NCBI GenBank assembly: GCA_050291725.1
Contig: JBNKKH010000003.1
Coordinates: forward strand, 43,974 to 107,973
Reading direction: 5' to 3'
Length of the DNA stretch: 64,000 bases
From: JAAGZL01 sp050291725
Lineage (GTDB): Bacteria > Pseudomonadota > Gammaproteobacteria > Chromatiales > Chromatiaceae
Of this stretch, positions 43,968 to 53,174 are shown in pieces. Under the pieces are notes generated by a model that was not told the origin of the DNA, searched no databases, and saw only the letters and a program-made list of their open reading frames with translations. The first letter of the stretch is position 1; each line of letters starts with the position of its first letter. Both the position numbers and the translations under genes were made by a program.

Positions 43968-46184
43968 CTACAGCATCTCCTGCGGATCTACATCTAGCGA
44001 CCAGCGCACCCGACGCGCCAGTTTTAGCTCCCGCATCTTTGGGAGCCAATCTGTTAACAGGCCATGCAGCTCTTTACGACTGTTTGACTGTAGCAACAGA
44101 TGAGCTCGAAAATGTCCCGCCCTACGCTCCATGGGTGCAGGGACCGGCCCCCAAAACTCAACGCTATTTGTTAGCGACCGACCCTGCTGCAGCGCAGCCT
44201 CCAGAAAGGACCTGGGGAGATCATCACTAGTTGCCTCAGCCCGAACCAGCGCCTGATAGCTGTAAGGTGGTAGCAAAGCAGACTTTCTCTCACTTAGGGC
44301 CTCAATAGCAAAAGCCCCGTAGCCATCTCGAATCAGGGTGTTGATAAGAGGGTGGTCGGGATGGCGCGTCTGCACCACTACTCGCCCCGACTTCTCCGCT
44401 CGGCCGGCCCGCCCCGACACCTGGGTAATCAGTTGTGCCATGCGTTCTGCTGATCGAAAATCGGCCCCGAACAGACCATGATCCACATCCAGAATCCCTA
44501 CCAGGGTCACATCCGGAAAATGGTGCCCCTTAGCCAGCATCTGGGTTCCCAGCAATATTTTATGTTTGCCCTGATGAATCTCATCCAACAACATCTGCAG
44601 GCTTCCCTTGTTTCTAGTAGAGTCCCGATCTATCCGCACCACTCCACTATTGGGGAAACGCTGTACCAACACCTCTTCCAGCCGCTCCGTCCCCTGGCCC
44701 AACGGTTTTATTCTATTCCGGCCACACTCAGGACAGGTTCTATCTACTGCCCGCTGTGATCCACAGTGGTGACACCAGAGCAGCCCTTTGGCCATATGGT
44801 AGGTCATCCTGGAGTCACATCTACGGCACTCGGCAATCCAGCCACAGTCATAACAGGAGAGTAGAGGTGAGTAGCCGCGTCGGTTCAGAAATAGCAGCGC
44901 CTGATTGCCCTTCTCTATCTCTTCACCAATCATGCGAAAAAGCACAGGTGAAATTCCCGCTTCCAGATTGGCAGAGCGAATATCCAGAATATCCAGTTTG
45001 GGCGGTTCTGCATCACCTGCCCGCTCCAACAACATAAGGTGTTTGTATCTGCCGGCTTGGGCATTTCGCAAGCTCTCTAGAGATGGGGTTGCCGACCCCA
45101 AAACAACTGGACACTGGCTACGCCTAGCCCTTACCAGAGCCATATCCCGCGCCGAGTACCTAAACCCCTCCTGCTGTTTGAACGAGATATCATGCTCTTC
45201 ATCCACAATTACCAGACCCAGGCGCGGCATGGGTGTGAACACTGCTGACCTGGTGCCGATAACCACTCCGGCCTTCCCTTTGGAAGCCGCAATCCAGGCC
45301 TGTTCCCGTTCCAGTTCAGACAGGCCAGAATGCATTAGGGCTATAGATGAAGTGATACGGTCTTGAAACCTTTGTAGCAGTTGGGGAGTAAGCCCTATCT
45401 CCGGCGCCAGAATCAACACCTGTTTCCCAGCAGCCAGTGTCCGCTCTACTAGGGTCAGATAGACCTCGGTCTTGCCACTACCGGTAACTCCATCCAGCAA
45501 GAATGGTTGGAACTTTTCGCCAACCTGCTGCACCGCATCAACCGCTACCTGCTGGCCTTTGTTGAGCCGTTTGGCAGATTCAGCAACACCACTTGGAGAC
45601 GTATCATTGGCAGCGTTTACGCTACACGGCTCAAGCCAACCCCTCTTTTCCAGAGCACGCAGAATTGATCTGCATTCGCCACCAGCTTGTTGATAGATAT
45701 CGGCCTGGGAAAGCACTCCATCTGGTTGTCTCTGGAGCAAGCTGAGAACCTGAGCCTGGCGTGGTGCCCGTTTTAAAGTTTCTGGATCAATATATCGTCC
45801 AGAAGCAGACAGCCTCCATCCCGGCACCCCTAACTCTGACAGCGCCTTGCCCTTACGCAATCTCACCGGCAATGCAGAAGCAACCACCTCGCCCACCGGG
45901 TAACGATAATATTCTGCGGCCCACAACAGCAGTTCAATATCATCCTGTCCCAACAGTGGTTCGGTATCCAGCACCCTAGTTGCCCGCTTGAGCTTTGCTC
46001 TTTGCAGTTGCGATTCAGCAACCAGCTCCAGCAGCACACCACAACGCTCGCCTCGACCAAAAGGCACCAGCACCCTGACCCCGGGAACTAGGTCAGCGGC
46101 ATCTGCTCCAGCTGGAGCGAGATAATCAAAACATGAGTAAAGCGGAGCCGGTACCGCTACCCGCAAAATAGGTTCTGCTGTCAT
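43968..46184 (-). CDS. priA: primosomal protein N', replication restart helicase
   Basis: PriA reloads the replisome at stalled forks. The 738 residues are complete: Walker A at about residue 233 (LLDGVTGSGKTEVYLTL), DEEH box VIVDEEHDISFKQQ, zinc-binding cysteines in two blocks (CYDCGWIAECRRCDSRM ... CHHCGSQ ... CPECGRN), and helicase motifs V-VI (LLGTQMLAKGHHFPDVTLV, QVSGRAGRAEKSG). It is transcribed leftwards toward argS. The long gap upstream of its start holds a cluster of DnaA-box-like sites. Confidence 0.97.
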   Translation of the reverse strand: MTAEPILRVAVPAPLYSCFDYLAPAGADAADLVPGVRVLVPFGRGERCGVLLELVAESQLQRAKLKRATRVLDTEPLLGQDDIELLLWAAEYYRYPVGEVVASALPVRLRKGKALSELGVPGWRLSASGRYIDPETLKRAPRQAQVLSLLQRQPDGVLSQADIYQQAGGECRSILRALEKRGWLEPCSVNAANDTSPSGVAESAKRLNKGQQVAVDAVQQVGEKFQPFLLDGVTGSGKTEVYLTLVERTLAAGKQVLILAPEIGLTPQLLQRFQDRITSSIALMHSGLSELEREQAWIAASKGKAGVVIGTRSAVFTPMPRLGLVIVDEEHDISFKQQEGFRYSARDMALVRARRSQCPVVLGSATPSLESLRNAQAGRYKHLMLLERAGDAEPPKLDILDIRSANLEAGISPVLFRMIGEEIEKGNQALLFLNRRGYSPLLSCYDCGWIAECRRCDSRMTYHMAKGLLWCHHCGSQRAVDRTCPECGRNRIKPLGQGTERLEEVLVQRFPNSGVVRIDRDSTRNKGSLQMLLDEIHQGKHKILLGTQMLAKGHHFPDVTLVGILDVDHGLFGADFRSAERMAQLITQVSGRAGRAEKSGRVVVQTRHPDHPLINTLIRDGYGAFAIEALSERKSALLPPYSYQALVRAEATSDDLPRSFLEAALQQGRSLTNSVEFWGPVPAPMERRAGHFRAHLLLQSNSRKELHGLLTDWLPKMRELKLARRVRWSLDVDPQEML

Positions 46185-46704
46185 GGAGAAACTCTACCCG
46201 AGTTTGGCTCAACATGTGAGAGTGAATGGTGGGTTTTATTACAATTATTAACACTAAAAATCATCTATGACGCCTAACCCATTGTGCAATATAGAAGAAT
46301 GCTCTTTTCCACAAAAGCTGTGGATAACTCTGTGGATCAAACTCCAAATCAGGACCTGAAATGTGGTCAACATTGCACATTAGTTAAATTGACCAATTTC
46401 TACACAATTAAAATAGTTCCTGTAATTTCAACAAGTTATAAATTACAAGCAAATTACACTGGGCGTAACGTGACACAGGTCTCACTTTATATTTCGTCAC
46501 CTTTTAGATTGTGTATAACAAACTTATAAAACGACATGAAATATCAGTGTCAGGTTATATTTTTCACATATGTTACAAAGAGATGTAATATTTAGTCGAT
46601 ATTATCCATAGCAGAAAACCAGCTTGCGTAGACTGCCTAGTGGTGTATTATCCCCAACAAGGCTGGATGCCAACAACCTGGGTTAAACGGAGAATTAGGG
46701 TAAC
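46185..46704. other. AT-rich intergenic region with DnaA-box cluster, origin-like
   Basis: This 520-base gap between divergent priA and HNH genes has no credible gene. It holds six sites within one mismatch of the DnaA box TTATCCACA: 46305-46313 (TTTTCCACA), 46319-46327 (TGTGGATAA, exact on the minus strand), 46331-46339 (TGTGGATCA), 46510-46518 (TGTGTATAA, exact R2-type), 46602-46610 (TTATCCATA) and 46648-46656 (TTATCCCCA). The stretch 46230-46640 is visibly richer in A/T than the flanking genes. It may be oriC, a DnaA-titration site like datA, or chance. Confidence 0.5.
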
Positions 46705-47304
46705 GTGGCAGATCTAACACAACAGATTCTGCGCACCGATGTTACCGGGATGCCTCTGGGATGGATAGACTACCGGAGCGCGGTGCGCCTGCACTTTTTG
46801 GACCAGATAGCTTATAGCTGTGGTAGTGTCCTGTTCCGCCTGCAAGGAGGGATAAACGCCCATACTCGGCGTCGCAGCGGGGTTGAAGTCAACACAATCA
46901 TTGCCACCTATGGAAACAACCAGAGCCTGACCAAGGCCCGCAAGAAATATACCCCCCCTCTAAACAACAACGCACTCTTCCAACGGGACAACCATATCTG
47001 TCTCTATTGCGGCTTCATGTTTCCACGCGGGCAGCTCTCGCGGGATCATGTGCGCCCTATAAGTCAGGGCGGCCCCGACAACTGGAACAATGTAGTCACC
47101 GCCTGCGTGCGCTGCAATAACCACAAGGCGGGAAAGACACCGGAGCAGGCTGGAATGGAGCTGCTGGCAATTCCGTTTACTCCAACCCATGCCGAGTATA
47201 TCTACCTGCAGGGCAGAAATGTCCTGGCTGATCAGATGGAGTTCCTGTGCGCCCACTTTCCCCGAACCAGCCCCCTGCATGAGCGTCTGGAATCACATAA
47301 CTGA
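46705..47304 (+). CDS. HNH endonuclease domain protein
   Basis: A 199-residue protein whose C-terminal part is an HNH nuclease module: CLYCGFMF, then LSRDHVRPISQGGPDNWNNV and ACVRCNNHKAGKT, giving the CxxC...DHV...N...CxxCN..K pattern with two zinc-binding cysteine pairs. The first 85 residues are not recognised. The start is GTG at 46705, preceded by AGGG. It overlaps the fructosamine-kinase-like gene by 26 bases. Stand-alone HNH proteins of this form are chromosomal in many Gammaproteobacteria; activity is untested and there is no methylase nearby. Confidence 0.85.
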   Translation: MADLTQQILRTDVTGMPLGWIDYRSAVRLHFLDQIAYSCGSVLFRLQGGINAHTRRRSGVEVNTIIATYGNNQSLTKARKKYTPPLNNNALFQRDNHICLYCGFMFPRGQLSRDHVRPISQGGPDNWNNVVTACVRCNNHKAGKTPEQAGMELLAIPFTPTHAEYIYLQGRNVLADQMEFLCAHFPRTSPLHERLESHN

Positions 47305-48157
47305 CCATATCCGCCAGACTACTGGCAACCATTTTTCGCCGACCACCCCTATCACTATAGCTGGAGGCTGTATCAACCAAGCCTATAAGTTAAGCGACAA
47401 AAATCAGAGCTATTTCGTAAAAACAAACAACTCGGCCCTAATCTCCATGTTTGAGGCAGAGGCAGCCGGTCTTAAAGAAATTGCAAATACAGACACCATT
47501 CGAGTGCCCAGGCCAATCTGCCTGGGCTCTTTCGGTAATAACGCCTATCTGGTATTGGAACACATTGAGATGTCAGTAAGCGGAGATATGGAGCTTGCTG
47601 GAAGAGAGCTGGCCCATATGCACAAAAAAATAGGCGGGGGATTCGGCTGGCGCATGGATAACACCATCGGCTCCACCCGTCAGCCCAATAACCTCTCAAC
47701 GGACTGGATAGAGTTTTGGCGCGAACAGCGCCTAGGTTATCAACTCAATCTGGCAACAGAGCTGGGATATGGCGGTAGAGTTATAGATAGCGGCGAAAAA
47801 CTGCTGGAGCTACTGCCACAACTTATCACCCATCAACCGCAACCTTCCCTACTGCACGGAGACCTGTGGAGTGGAAATATCTCCTTTGATAGATCCGGTG
47901 CTCCGGTAATCTTTGATCCAGCACTCTATTACGGAGATCGAGAAGCGGATATCGCCATGACAGAACTGTTTGGTGGTTTCGGTGCCGCCTTCTACTCCGC
48001 CTATAACGAGGTCTGGCCCCTAGACCACGGCTACACCAAGCGTAAAACCCTATATAACCTCTATCACATACTGAATCATCTCAACATATTCGGCGGTGGC
48101 TATATTAACCAAGCCCAGGGGATGATTGAGCGCCTGCTTTCAGAGCTAAAATGCTAG
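47279..48157 (+). CDS. fructosamine/ketosamine 3-kinase family protein
   Basis: A 292-residue kinase of the fructosamine-3-kinase/aminoglycoside phosphotransferase fold. The signature includes IAGGCINQAYKLSDKNQSYFVK (nucleotide loop and lysine), LLHGDLWSGNI (catalytic Asp) and VIFDPALYYGDREADIAM (metal-binding Asp). Family members phosphorylate protein-bound sugar adducts for deglycation. I take the ATG at 47279, which gives the normal family length; the open frame begins earlier, at 47189, inside the HNH gene. The 26-base overlap with that gene suggests coupling. Confidence 0.9.
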   Translation: MSVWNHITDHIRQTTGNHFSPTTPITIAGGCINQAYKLSDKNQSYFVKTNNSALISMFEAEAAGLKEIANTDTIRVPRPICLGSFGNNAYLVLEHIEMSVSGDMELAGRELAHMHKKIGGGFGWRMDNTIGSTRQPNNLSTDWIEFWREQRLGYQLNLATELGYGGRVIDSGEKLLELLPQLITHQPQPSLLHGDLWSGNISFDRSGAPVIFDPALYYGDREADIAMTELFGGFGAAFYSAYNEVWPLDHGYTKRKTLYNLYHILNHLNIFGGGYINQAQGMIERLLSELKC

Positions 48158-48160
48158 CCG

Positions 48161-49000
48161 CTACGGCTGCTTTTTCTGTTGCTTGCCCCCTGCAGGGGCC
48201 TCCTCTGCCTCTTGCTTAACCTGAGCTGCCTGTTTGCCCATCCAGCCACGCACTCGAGCCAGCAGGCTATCCTCCAGCCCTAGAAAAAAATGGTCTGCCC
48301 CCTGAATTTCAACCTGTTCATAAGCGCTGTTCTCAGCCTTATGCGCCGCCCTGAGTCGATCTTTTGCACTGTCTTTTACCGAAGAGAGATCCCGGCTGCC
48401 ATATATATCCAGAATAGGCAGCTTAATTTTTTTAAGCGCACCCAAAACACCAGTCTCTGGATCCTCAGTATTGGTTGGAGTGCCAACTGCCGCAAAGGCG
48501 ATAACCTCTTTGGGCAGGTTGGAAGCAATCGCCTCCAGGCCCATACGTGCACCCATGGAGTGACCTACAAGCACAATCTTCTCTATTTCGCGCTGTTTGA
48601 GAAACTCAACGGCGGCAGCTACCCGAGGAGCAGCCTCCGGTATAAGAGGGTCGTAAGCCCAAGCTGCAGCTCCTGTGGGCGCTACTGGCATCTGCAGAGA
48701 AAGTATCTCCCAACCATGTTCTGGCAAACCGATGCGTAGGGGCTGCACCACTGGCGACCATGCTGGGTTTCCTCCCATGCCATGCATTAAAATAGCTGCA
48801 CCTTTCGGCTCTGCAATATCGGCCTCTGCATGGATGGCCAGAAACTCCTGATCTCCTGCCTTGAGGGAGATAACTTTGCCTACAACTAGACTCTCTTTGA
48901 TCTCAATTGCATTTTTCTGTTCCAGCACTAGATCTGATGCTAGAGCAGCGGCTCCCAGCAAAAAGAGCGAACAGAATAATCCCCATCTCCACATACTCAC
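48161..49000 (-). CDS. DUF3530 alpha/beta hydrolase-like secreted protein
   Basis: A 279-residue protein with a signal peptide (residues 1-21, ending ALA) and an alpha/beta-hydrolase fold. The nucleophile elbow is VLVGHSMGARMGLEAI (serine in GHSMG), with AILMHGMGGNPAW as an oxyanion region and a late GADHFFLG carrying the histidine. It ends in a Lys/Gln-rich tail. Members are likely periplasmic; the substrate is unknown. It ends three bases from the convergent kinase gene. Confidence 0.85.
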   Translation of the reverse strand: MSMWRWGLFCSLFLLGAAALASDLVLEQKNAIEIKESLVVGKVISLKAGDQEFLAIHAEADIAEPKGAAILMHGMGGNPAWSPVVQPLRIGLPEHGWEILSLQMPVAPTGAAAWAYDPLIPEAAPRVAAAVEFLKQREIEKIVLVGHSMGARMGLEAIASNLPKEVIAFAAVGTPTNTEDPETGVLGALKKIKLPILDIYGSRDLSSVKDSAKDRLRAAHKAENSAYEQVEIQGADHFFLGLEDSLLARVRGWMGKQAAQVKQEAEEAPAGGKQQKKQP

Positions 49001-49132
49001 TCCCGCAAAATAAACCGTAGATGTATTTACTCATAGTATTAACAGTCCCAGGTAAAAAGTATAGCGGCAGCAGATGAAAAGAGGCCATGCTTGAGTTAAA
49101 GTTAACCAAAGTCATTAACATGAGAGATATAG

Positions 49133-49813
49133 ATGCCTGAATATATGCTTGCGCCCTCAATCCTATCGGCCGACTTTGCCAGATTGGGAGAAGAGGTAGA
49201 CAACGTACTGACCTCCGGGGCTGACATGGTGCACTTCGATGTTATGGATAACCACTATGTGCCGAACCTGACCATCGGCCCTCTGGTGTGTGAGGCGTTA
49301 CGCAAACATGGTGTAACTGCACCTATCGATGTGCACCTAATGGTTCAACCGGTGGATCGCATCATTCCGGATTTCGCCCAGGCTGGCGCGAGCTACATCA
49401 CTTTTCACCCAGAGGCGAGTCAACATATAGACCGCTCTCTGCAGTTGATCAGAGATAGCGGCTGCAAATCCGGCTTGGTATTCAATCCGGCAACCCCCCT
49501 CTCCTATCTCGACTATGTGATGGACAAGGTGGATATGATTTTGGTTATGTCGGTTAACCCCGGCTTCGGCGGCCAAAGCTTCATCCCCACTGCCCTAGAT
49601 AAGATAAGCCAGATTCGCCAACGTATCGATGACTCCGGATTAGATATACGCCTGGAGGTAGATGGCGGAATAAAGGCCAGTAACATCGGTGAAATTGCCG
49701 CCGCTGGCGCAGATACCTTCGTGGCCGGTTCAGGTATCTTCGGGCAGGGGAAGGAGTCTGACCCACACCGCTATAACAGTATCATCGCGCAGATGCGAGA
49801 GCAGCTTGGATAA
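49133..49813 (+). CDS. rpe: ribulose-phosphate 3-epimerase
   Basis: The 226-residue TIM-barrel enzyme interconverts ribulose and xylulose 5-phosphates. Recognised segments: APSILSADFARLGEEV, VHFDVMDNHYVPNLTIGP, DVHLMVQPVD, LVMSVNPGFGGQSFI and LEVDGGI...AGADTFVAGSGIFG, including the metal ligands (His and Asp). It begins a rightward run of genes. In many relatives it is followed by gph and trpE; here a channel gene stands in place of gph. Confidence 0.97.
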   Translation: MPEYMLAPSILSADFARLGEEVDNVLTSGADMVHFDVMDNHYVPNLTIGPLVCEALRKHGVTAPIDVHLMVQPVDRIIPDFAQAGASYITFHPEASQHIDRSLQLIRDSGCKSGLVFNPATPLSYLDYVMDKVDMILVMSVNPGFGGQSFIPTALDKISQIRQRIDDSGLDIRLEVDGGIKASNIGEIAAAGADTFVAGSGIFGQGKESDPHRYNSIIAQMREQLG

Positions 49814-49863
49814 GCTGCTCACACTATCGTCTGCGATCAAAAAATAACGTAAGGGGAGAACTG

Positions 49864-50895
49864 ATGGGAGTTCGCAAACGTACCTGGGAAATCCTTGAGA
49901 TTGCCGGGGAAGGCGACAAAACCAGTCGCCTAGTGGATTTTGCACTTTTCTTTCTGGTTGGCGCCAACGTACTAGCAATAATAATAGAATCAGTGCCCTC
50001 TATTCATCTTGCCTACAAACCCTACTTCCATTGGTTTGATGTAATCTCGGTACTCCTCTTCTCTATTGAGTATCTATTGCGAGTTTGGAGTAGCGTAGAA
50101 AATCTAGAACACAAACAAGAGTCCTATATGGCAACCCGCTTAAAGTTTATGGGAAGCTCTATGGCATTGGTTGATCTAGCGGCAATAGCGCCTTTTTACC
50201 TGCAGATACTGCTGCCGGGGATGGATTTGCGCTTCCTGCGGGTGCTGCGTATGCTGCGAATCCTCAAAATAACCCGCTACTCTTTAGCGATGAACGTGCT
50301 GTTGGGAGTACTGCATAAAGAGCGCGAGGCCTTTATCGCAGTGTTCACCATCCTCATTATGGTGTTAATCATGACCTCCTGCGGCATCCATCTGGTTGAA
50401 GGACACATCCAGCCAGAGGCCTTTGGCTCCATCCCTGACTCCATGTGGTGGGCTTTAGCTACACTGACCACGGTTGGCTACGGTGATGTTGCTCCCATTA
50501 CACCCCTTGGTAAGATCTTTGGCGCCATGGTAATGATAATTGGCATTGGCATAATTGCCCTACCCGCAGGTATTCTCGCCTCGAGCTTTTCAGAGATACT
50601 GCGCCGTCGCCAACAGGAGTTTCGTCTATCTGTTAAGAAAGCCATGGAGGATGGTGAAATTTCCGATGCTGAAGCTGCAGAGCTTAATAAAATTCGTGAG
50701 GAGTTAAACCTGTCAGAGGAGGACTCCAAAGAGTTAAGCAGCCAAACCCAGAAAGAGCTGGAAGTAGATAAAAGATATGAGGTGGCATGGGAGAAAATTG
50801 CTATACGGGACGTGGAGGGTGAAGTAACCAACCAAAGACAACCCCATGATCACTCTGCTACTTGCCCCCATTGTGGCGGAAAGCTGCCTGACTAG
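49864..50895 (+). CDS. voltage-gated potassium channel family protein
   Basis: A 343-residue six-helix channel. Helices S1-S4 lie at about residues 20-155, with S4 marked by arginines (LRFLRVLRMLRILKITRYS). The pore loop is TLTTVGYGDVAPIT, with the K+ selectivity filter TVGYGD, followed by S6 (IFGAMVMIIGIGIIALPAGI). A charged cytosolic tail follows and ends with a CPHCGGKL zinc knuckle, unusual for this family. It is placed between rpe and trpE. Confidence 0.9.
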   Translation: MGVRKRTWEILEIAGEGDKTSRLVDFALFFLVGANVLAIIIESVPSIHLAYKPYFHWFDVISVLLFSIEYLLRVWSSVENLEHKQESYMATRLKFMGSSMALVDLAAIAPFYLQILLPGMDLRFLRVLRMLRILKITRYSLAMNVLLGVLHKEREAFIAVFTILIMVLIMTSCGIHLVEGHIQPEAFGSIPDSMWWALATLTTVGYGDVAPITPLGKIFGAMVMIIGIGIIALPAGILASSFSEILRRRQQEFRLSVKKAMEDGEISDAEAAELNKIREELNLSEEDSKELSSQTQKELEVDKRYEVAWEKIAIRDVEGEVTNQRQPHDHSATCPHCGGKLPD

Positions 50896-51074
50896 GCTTG
50901 ACAATGACCACAAGAGTCAGGAAACTTTCATATAATTTTTCCAGCAGAACTAGCAAATAAAAAAACCGATGTTTCTCTCAAACCACAATTCGACGTTGAA
51001 GACGGGTACGCGATGGCGCTGGTGATGTTCGCCCTCGTAATACCTGTATCAACAACAAAATTGTGGAGTGAGTT

Positions 51075-52568
51075 ATGACCCCAGAAAAATTCAAGGCCCT
51101 GGCTGAACAGGGTCACAATAGAATCCCTGTAATGCGCGAGGTCCTGGCGGACCTGGATACCCCTCTTAGCGTATACCTTAAACTTGCCGATGGACCCTAC
51201 TCCTACCTGTTCGAGTCGGTACATGGAGGAGAGAAGTGGGGGCGCTACTCCATTATCGGCCTGCCCTGCCAAACCCTGCTCAAGGTTCATAACCGCAAAG
51301 TAAGCATCGAAAGACAAGGAGCGGTGGTAGAAGAGCTGGAAACTGAAGACCCTCTGGAGTTCATAGAGCAGTTTCAGGCCCGTTATCAGGTTGCGGAAGA
51401 TGAAAACCTGCCCCGTTTCACTGGCGGACTGGTAGGCTATTTTGGCTATGACACCATCCGCTACATCGAACCCAAGCTGGCCAATTGCCCAAACCCTGAC
51501 CACATAGGCAACCCAGACATCATGCTTATGGTGTCAGATGAGGTGGTGGTGTTCGATAATCTGAGTGGCTCTATGTATGTGATAGTCCATGCAGACCCAA
51601 CTCAGGGCGGCAGCCTGAAATCAGCCGAGGCTCGTATTCAAGAGTTGATTGCCAAGATGCAGGGGGCAGCACCGAGACCAGTCGGCGGAAAATCCCGGCA
51701 GATAGAAGAGAGTGATTTCATCTCTGGCTTTACCGAAGAGAGCTTCCAACAAGCAGTAGAGCGCATCAAGGAGTATGTTCTGGATGGAGACTGCATGCAG
51801 GTCGTACTTTCTCAGCGCCTCTCAATCCCATTCAATGCTCCACCGCTGAATCTATACCGGGCACTCCGTGGCCTGAACCCATCTCCCTATATGTACTTTT
51901 TAAACCTGGGCGATTTCCATGTGGTTGGCTCGTCCCCTGAGATCCTCACGCGCCTGGAAGATGGGGAGGTAACCGTACGCCCTATTGCCGGCACCAGACG
52001 TCGCGGTCACACTGAAGAAGAAGATCTGGCGCTGGAGCAGGAGCTTTTAGCCGATCCCAAAGAGTTGGCTGAACACCTGATGCTGATAGACCTGGGACGC
52101 AACGACACTGGCCGGGTAGCCGAGATAGGTAGCGTGAAGCTAACTGATAAGATGATTGTAGAGCGTTACTCCCATGTAATGCACATTGTCTCTAACGTAA
52201 CCGGCAAACTTAAAGATGGTATGTCTGCCATTGATGTTTTGCGCGCAACTTTCCCCGCCGGAACTGTAAGCGGCGCGCCCAAAATACGCGCCATGGAAAT
52301 CATAGATGAGCTGGAGCCGGTAAAACGCGGAGTCTACTCTGGGGCCGTGGGCTACCTCTCCTGGAATGGCAACATGGATACAGCCATTGCTATCCGCACC
52401 GCTGTTATTCAAAACAACACCCTGCATATTCAGGCTGGAGCTGGCATAGTTGCCGACTCAGTACCCCGTTTGGAGTGGAAAGAGACCATGAACAAGGGTC
52501 GCGTCATATTCAAAGCAGTCGAGCTGGCCGAGGCCGGGCTGGATGTAACCCATGGTGAGGAGGCCTGA
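51075..52568 (+). CDS. trpE: anthranilate synthase component I
   Basis: The 497-residue large subunit makes anthranilate from chorismate. The N-terminal part has the tryptophan-feedback region (YLFESVHGGEKWGRYSIIG), and the C-terminal catalytic part has SPEILTRLEDGEVTVRPIAG, DLGRNDTGRVAEIG and GTVSGAPKIRAMEIIDELEP, all typical. It is followed by trpG with one base between the stop and the ATG. The upstream gap of 179 bases has a TATAAT at 50931-50936 and a 21-codon frame whose stop overlaps the ATG, but no classical attenuator. Confidence 0.97.
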   Translation: MTPEKFKALAEQGHNRIPVMREVLADLDTPLSVYLKLADGPYSYLFESVHGGEKWGRYSIIGLPCQTLLKVHNRKVSIERQGAVVEELETEDPLEFIEQFQARYQVAEDENLPRFTGGLVGYFGYDTIRYIEPKLANCPNPDHIGNPDIMLMVSDEVVVFDNLSGSMYVIVHADPTQGGSLKSAEARIQELIAKMQGAAPRPVGGKSRQIEESDFISGFTEESFQQAVERIKEYVLDGDCMQVVLSQRLSIPFNAPPLNLYRALRGLNPSPYMYFLNLGDFHVVGSSPEILTRLEDGEVTVRPIAGTRRRGHTEEEDLALEQELLADPKELAEHLMLIDLGRNDTGRVAEIGSVKLTDKMIVERYSHVMHIVSNVTGKLKDGMSAIDVLRATFPAGTVSGAPKIRAMEIIDELEPVKRGVYSGAVGYLSWNGNMDTAIAIRTAVIQNNTLHIQAGAGIVADSVPRLEWKETMNKGRVIFKAVELAEAGLDVTHGEEA

Positions 52569-52569
52569 T

Positions 52570-53151
52570 ATGTTACTAATGATTGATAACTATGACTCCT
52601 TCACCTACAACCTAGTACGGTATTTGGGCGAACTGAAAGAAGATGTGCGGGTTTACCGCAATGATGAGATTGGCTTGGCCGAGATAGAGTCTCTCAATCC
52701 GGATCGAATCGTCATCTCTCCCGGACCCTGCACTCCAGATCAGGCAGGTATATCCATTGATACGATAAAAGCGTTTGCCGGAAAAATACCCATTCTTGGG
52801 GTATGCCTGGGACACCAATCAATTGGCCAGGCATTTGGTGGTGATATTGTGCATGCTGACCAGGTAATGCATGGCAAGACCTCTAACATCTTTCACGCCA
52901 ATCTTGGTGTATTTAATGGTCTTGCCAATCCCATGATAGCAACCAGATACCACTCCCTAGTGATTGATCGTGCCACTCTACCTGAATGTCTGGAGATTAC
53001 CGCATGGACCTGTAAACAGGATGGATCAATGGATGAGATAATGGGAGTGCGGCACAGAGAGCTGGATGTGCAAGGCGTTCAGTTTCATCCAGAGTCAATA
53101 CTGACCGAGCACGGTCATGATCTGTTAAAAAACTTTATTGCTGGAAACTAG
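52570..53151 (+). CDS. trpG: anthranilate synthase component II (glutamine amidotransferase)
   Basis: A 193-residue class I amidotransferase that delivers ammonia to TrpE. The triad is visible: LGVCLGHQSIGQAF (nucleophile Cys), and QFHPESILTEHG (His and Glu). The N-terminal MLLMIDNYDSFTYNLVRYLG is the standard start, so I use the ATG at 52570; an upstream alternative at 52552 would overlap trpE. It is 23 bases before trpD. Confidence 0.97.
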   Translation: MLLMIDNYDSFTYNLVRYLGELKEDVRVYRNDEIGLAEIESLNPDRIVISPGPCTPDQAGISIDTIKAFAGKIPILGVCLGHQSIGQAFGGDIVHADQVMHGKTSNIFHANLGVFNGLANPMIATRYHSLVIDRATLPECLEITAWTCKQDGSMDEIMGVRHRELDVQGVQFHPESILTEHGHDLLKNFIAGN

Positions 53152-53174
53152 GCAAAACCATCATAGAGACGGTT

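Noticed and set aside
46284..46529. 81-codon open frame inside the AT-rich gap
   Set aside because: No Shine-Dalgarno, low-complexity composition, and it runs across the DnaA-box-like sites; open by chance.
50898..50936. TTGACA with TATAAT as a trpE promoter
   Set aside because: The two hexamers are 27 bases apart, too far for a sigma70 promoter; TATAAT may act alone with a poor -35.
50896..51074. Classical trp attenuator
   Set aside because: No tandem Trp codons and no terminator/antiterminator pair with a U-run.
50928..51503. 191-codon open frame on the minus strand opposite trpE
   Set aside because: It overlaps conserved trpE and its leader, and the translated product has no domain-like pattern.
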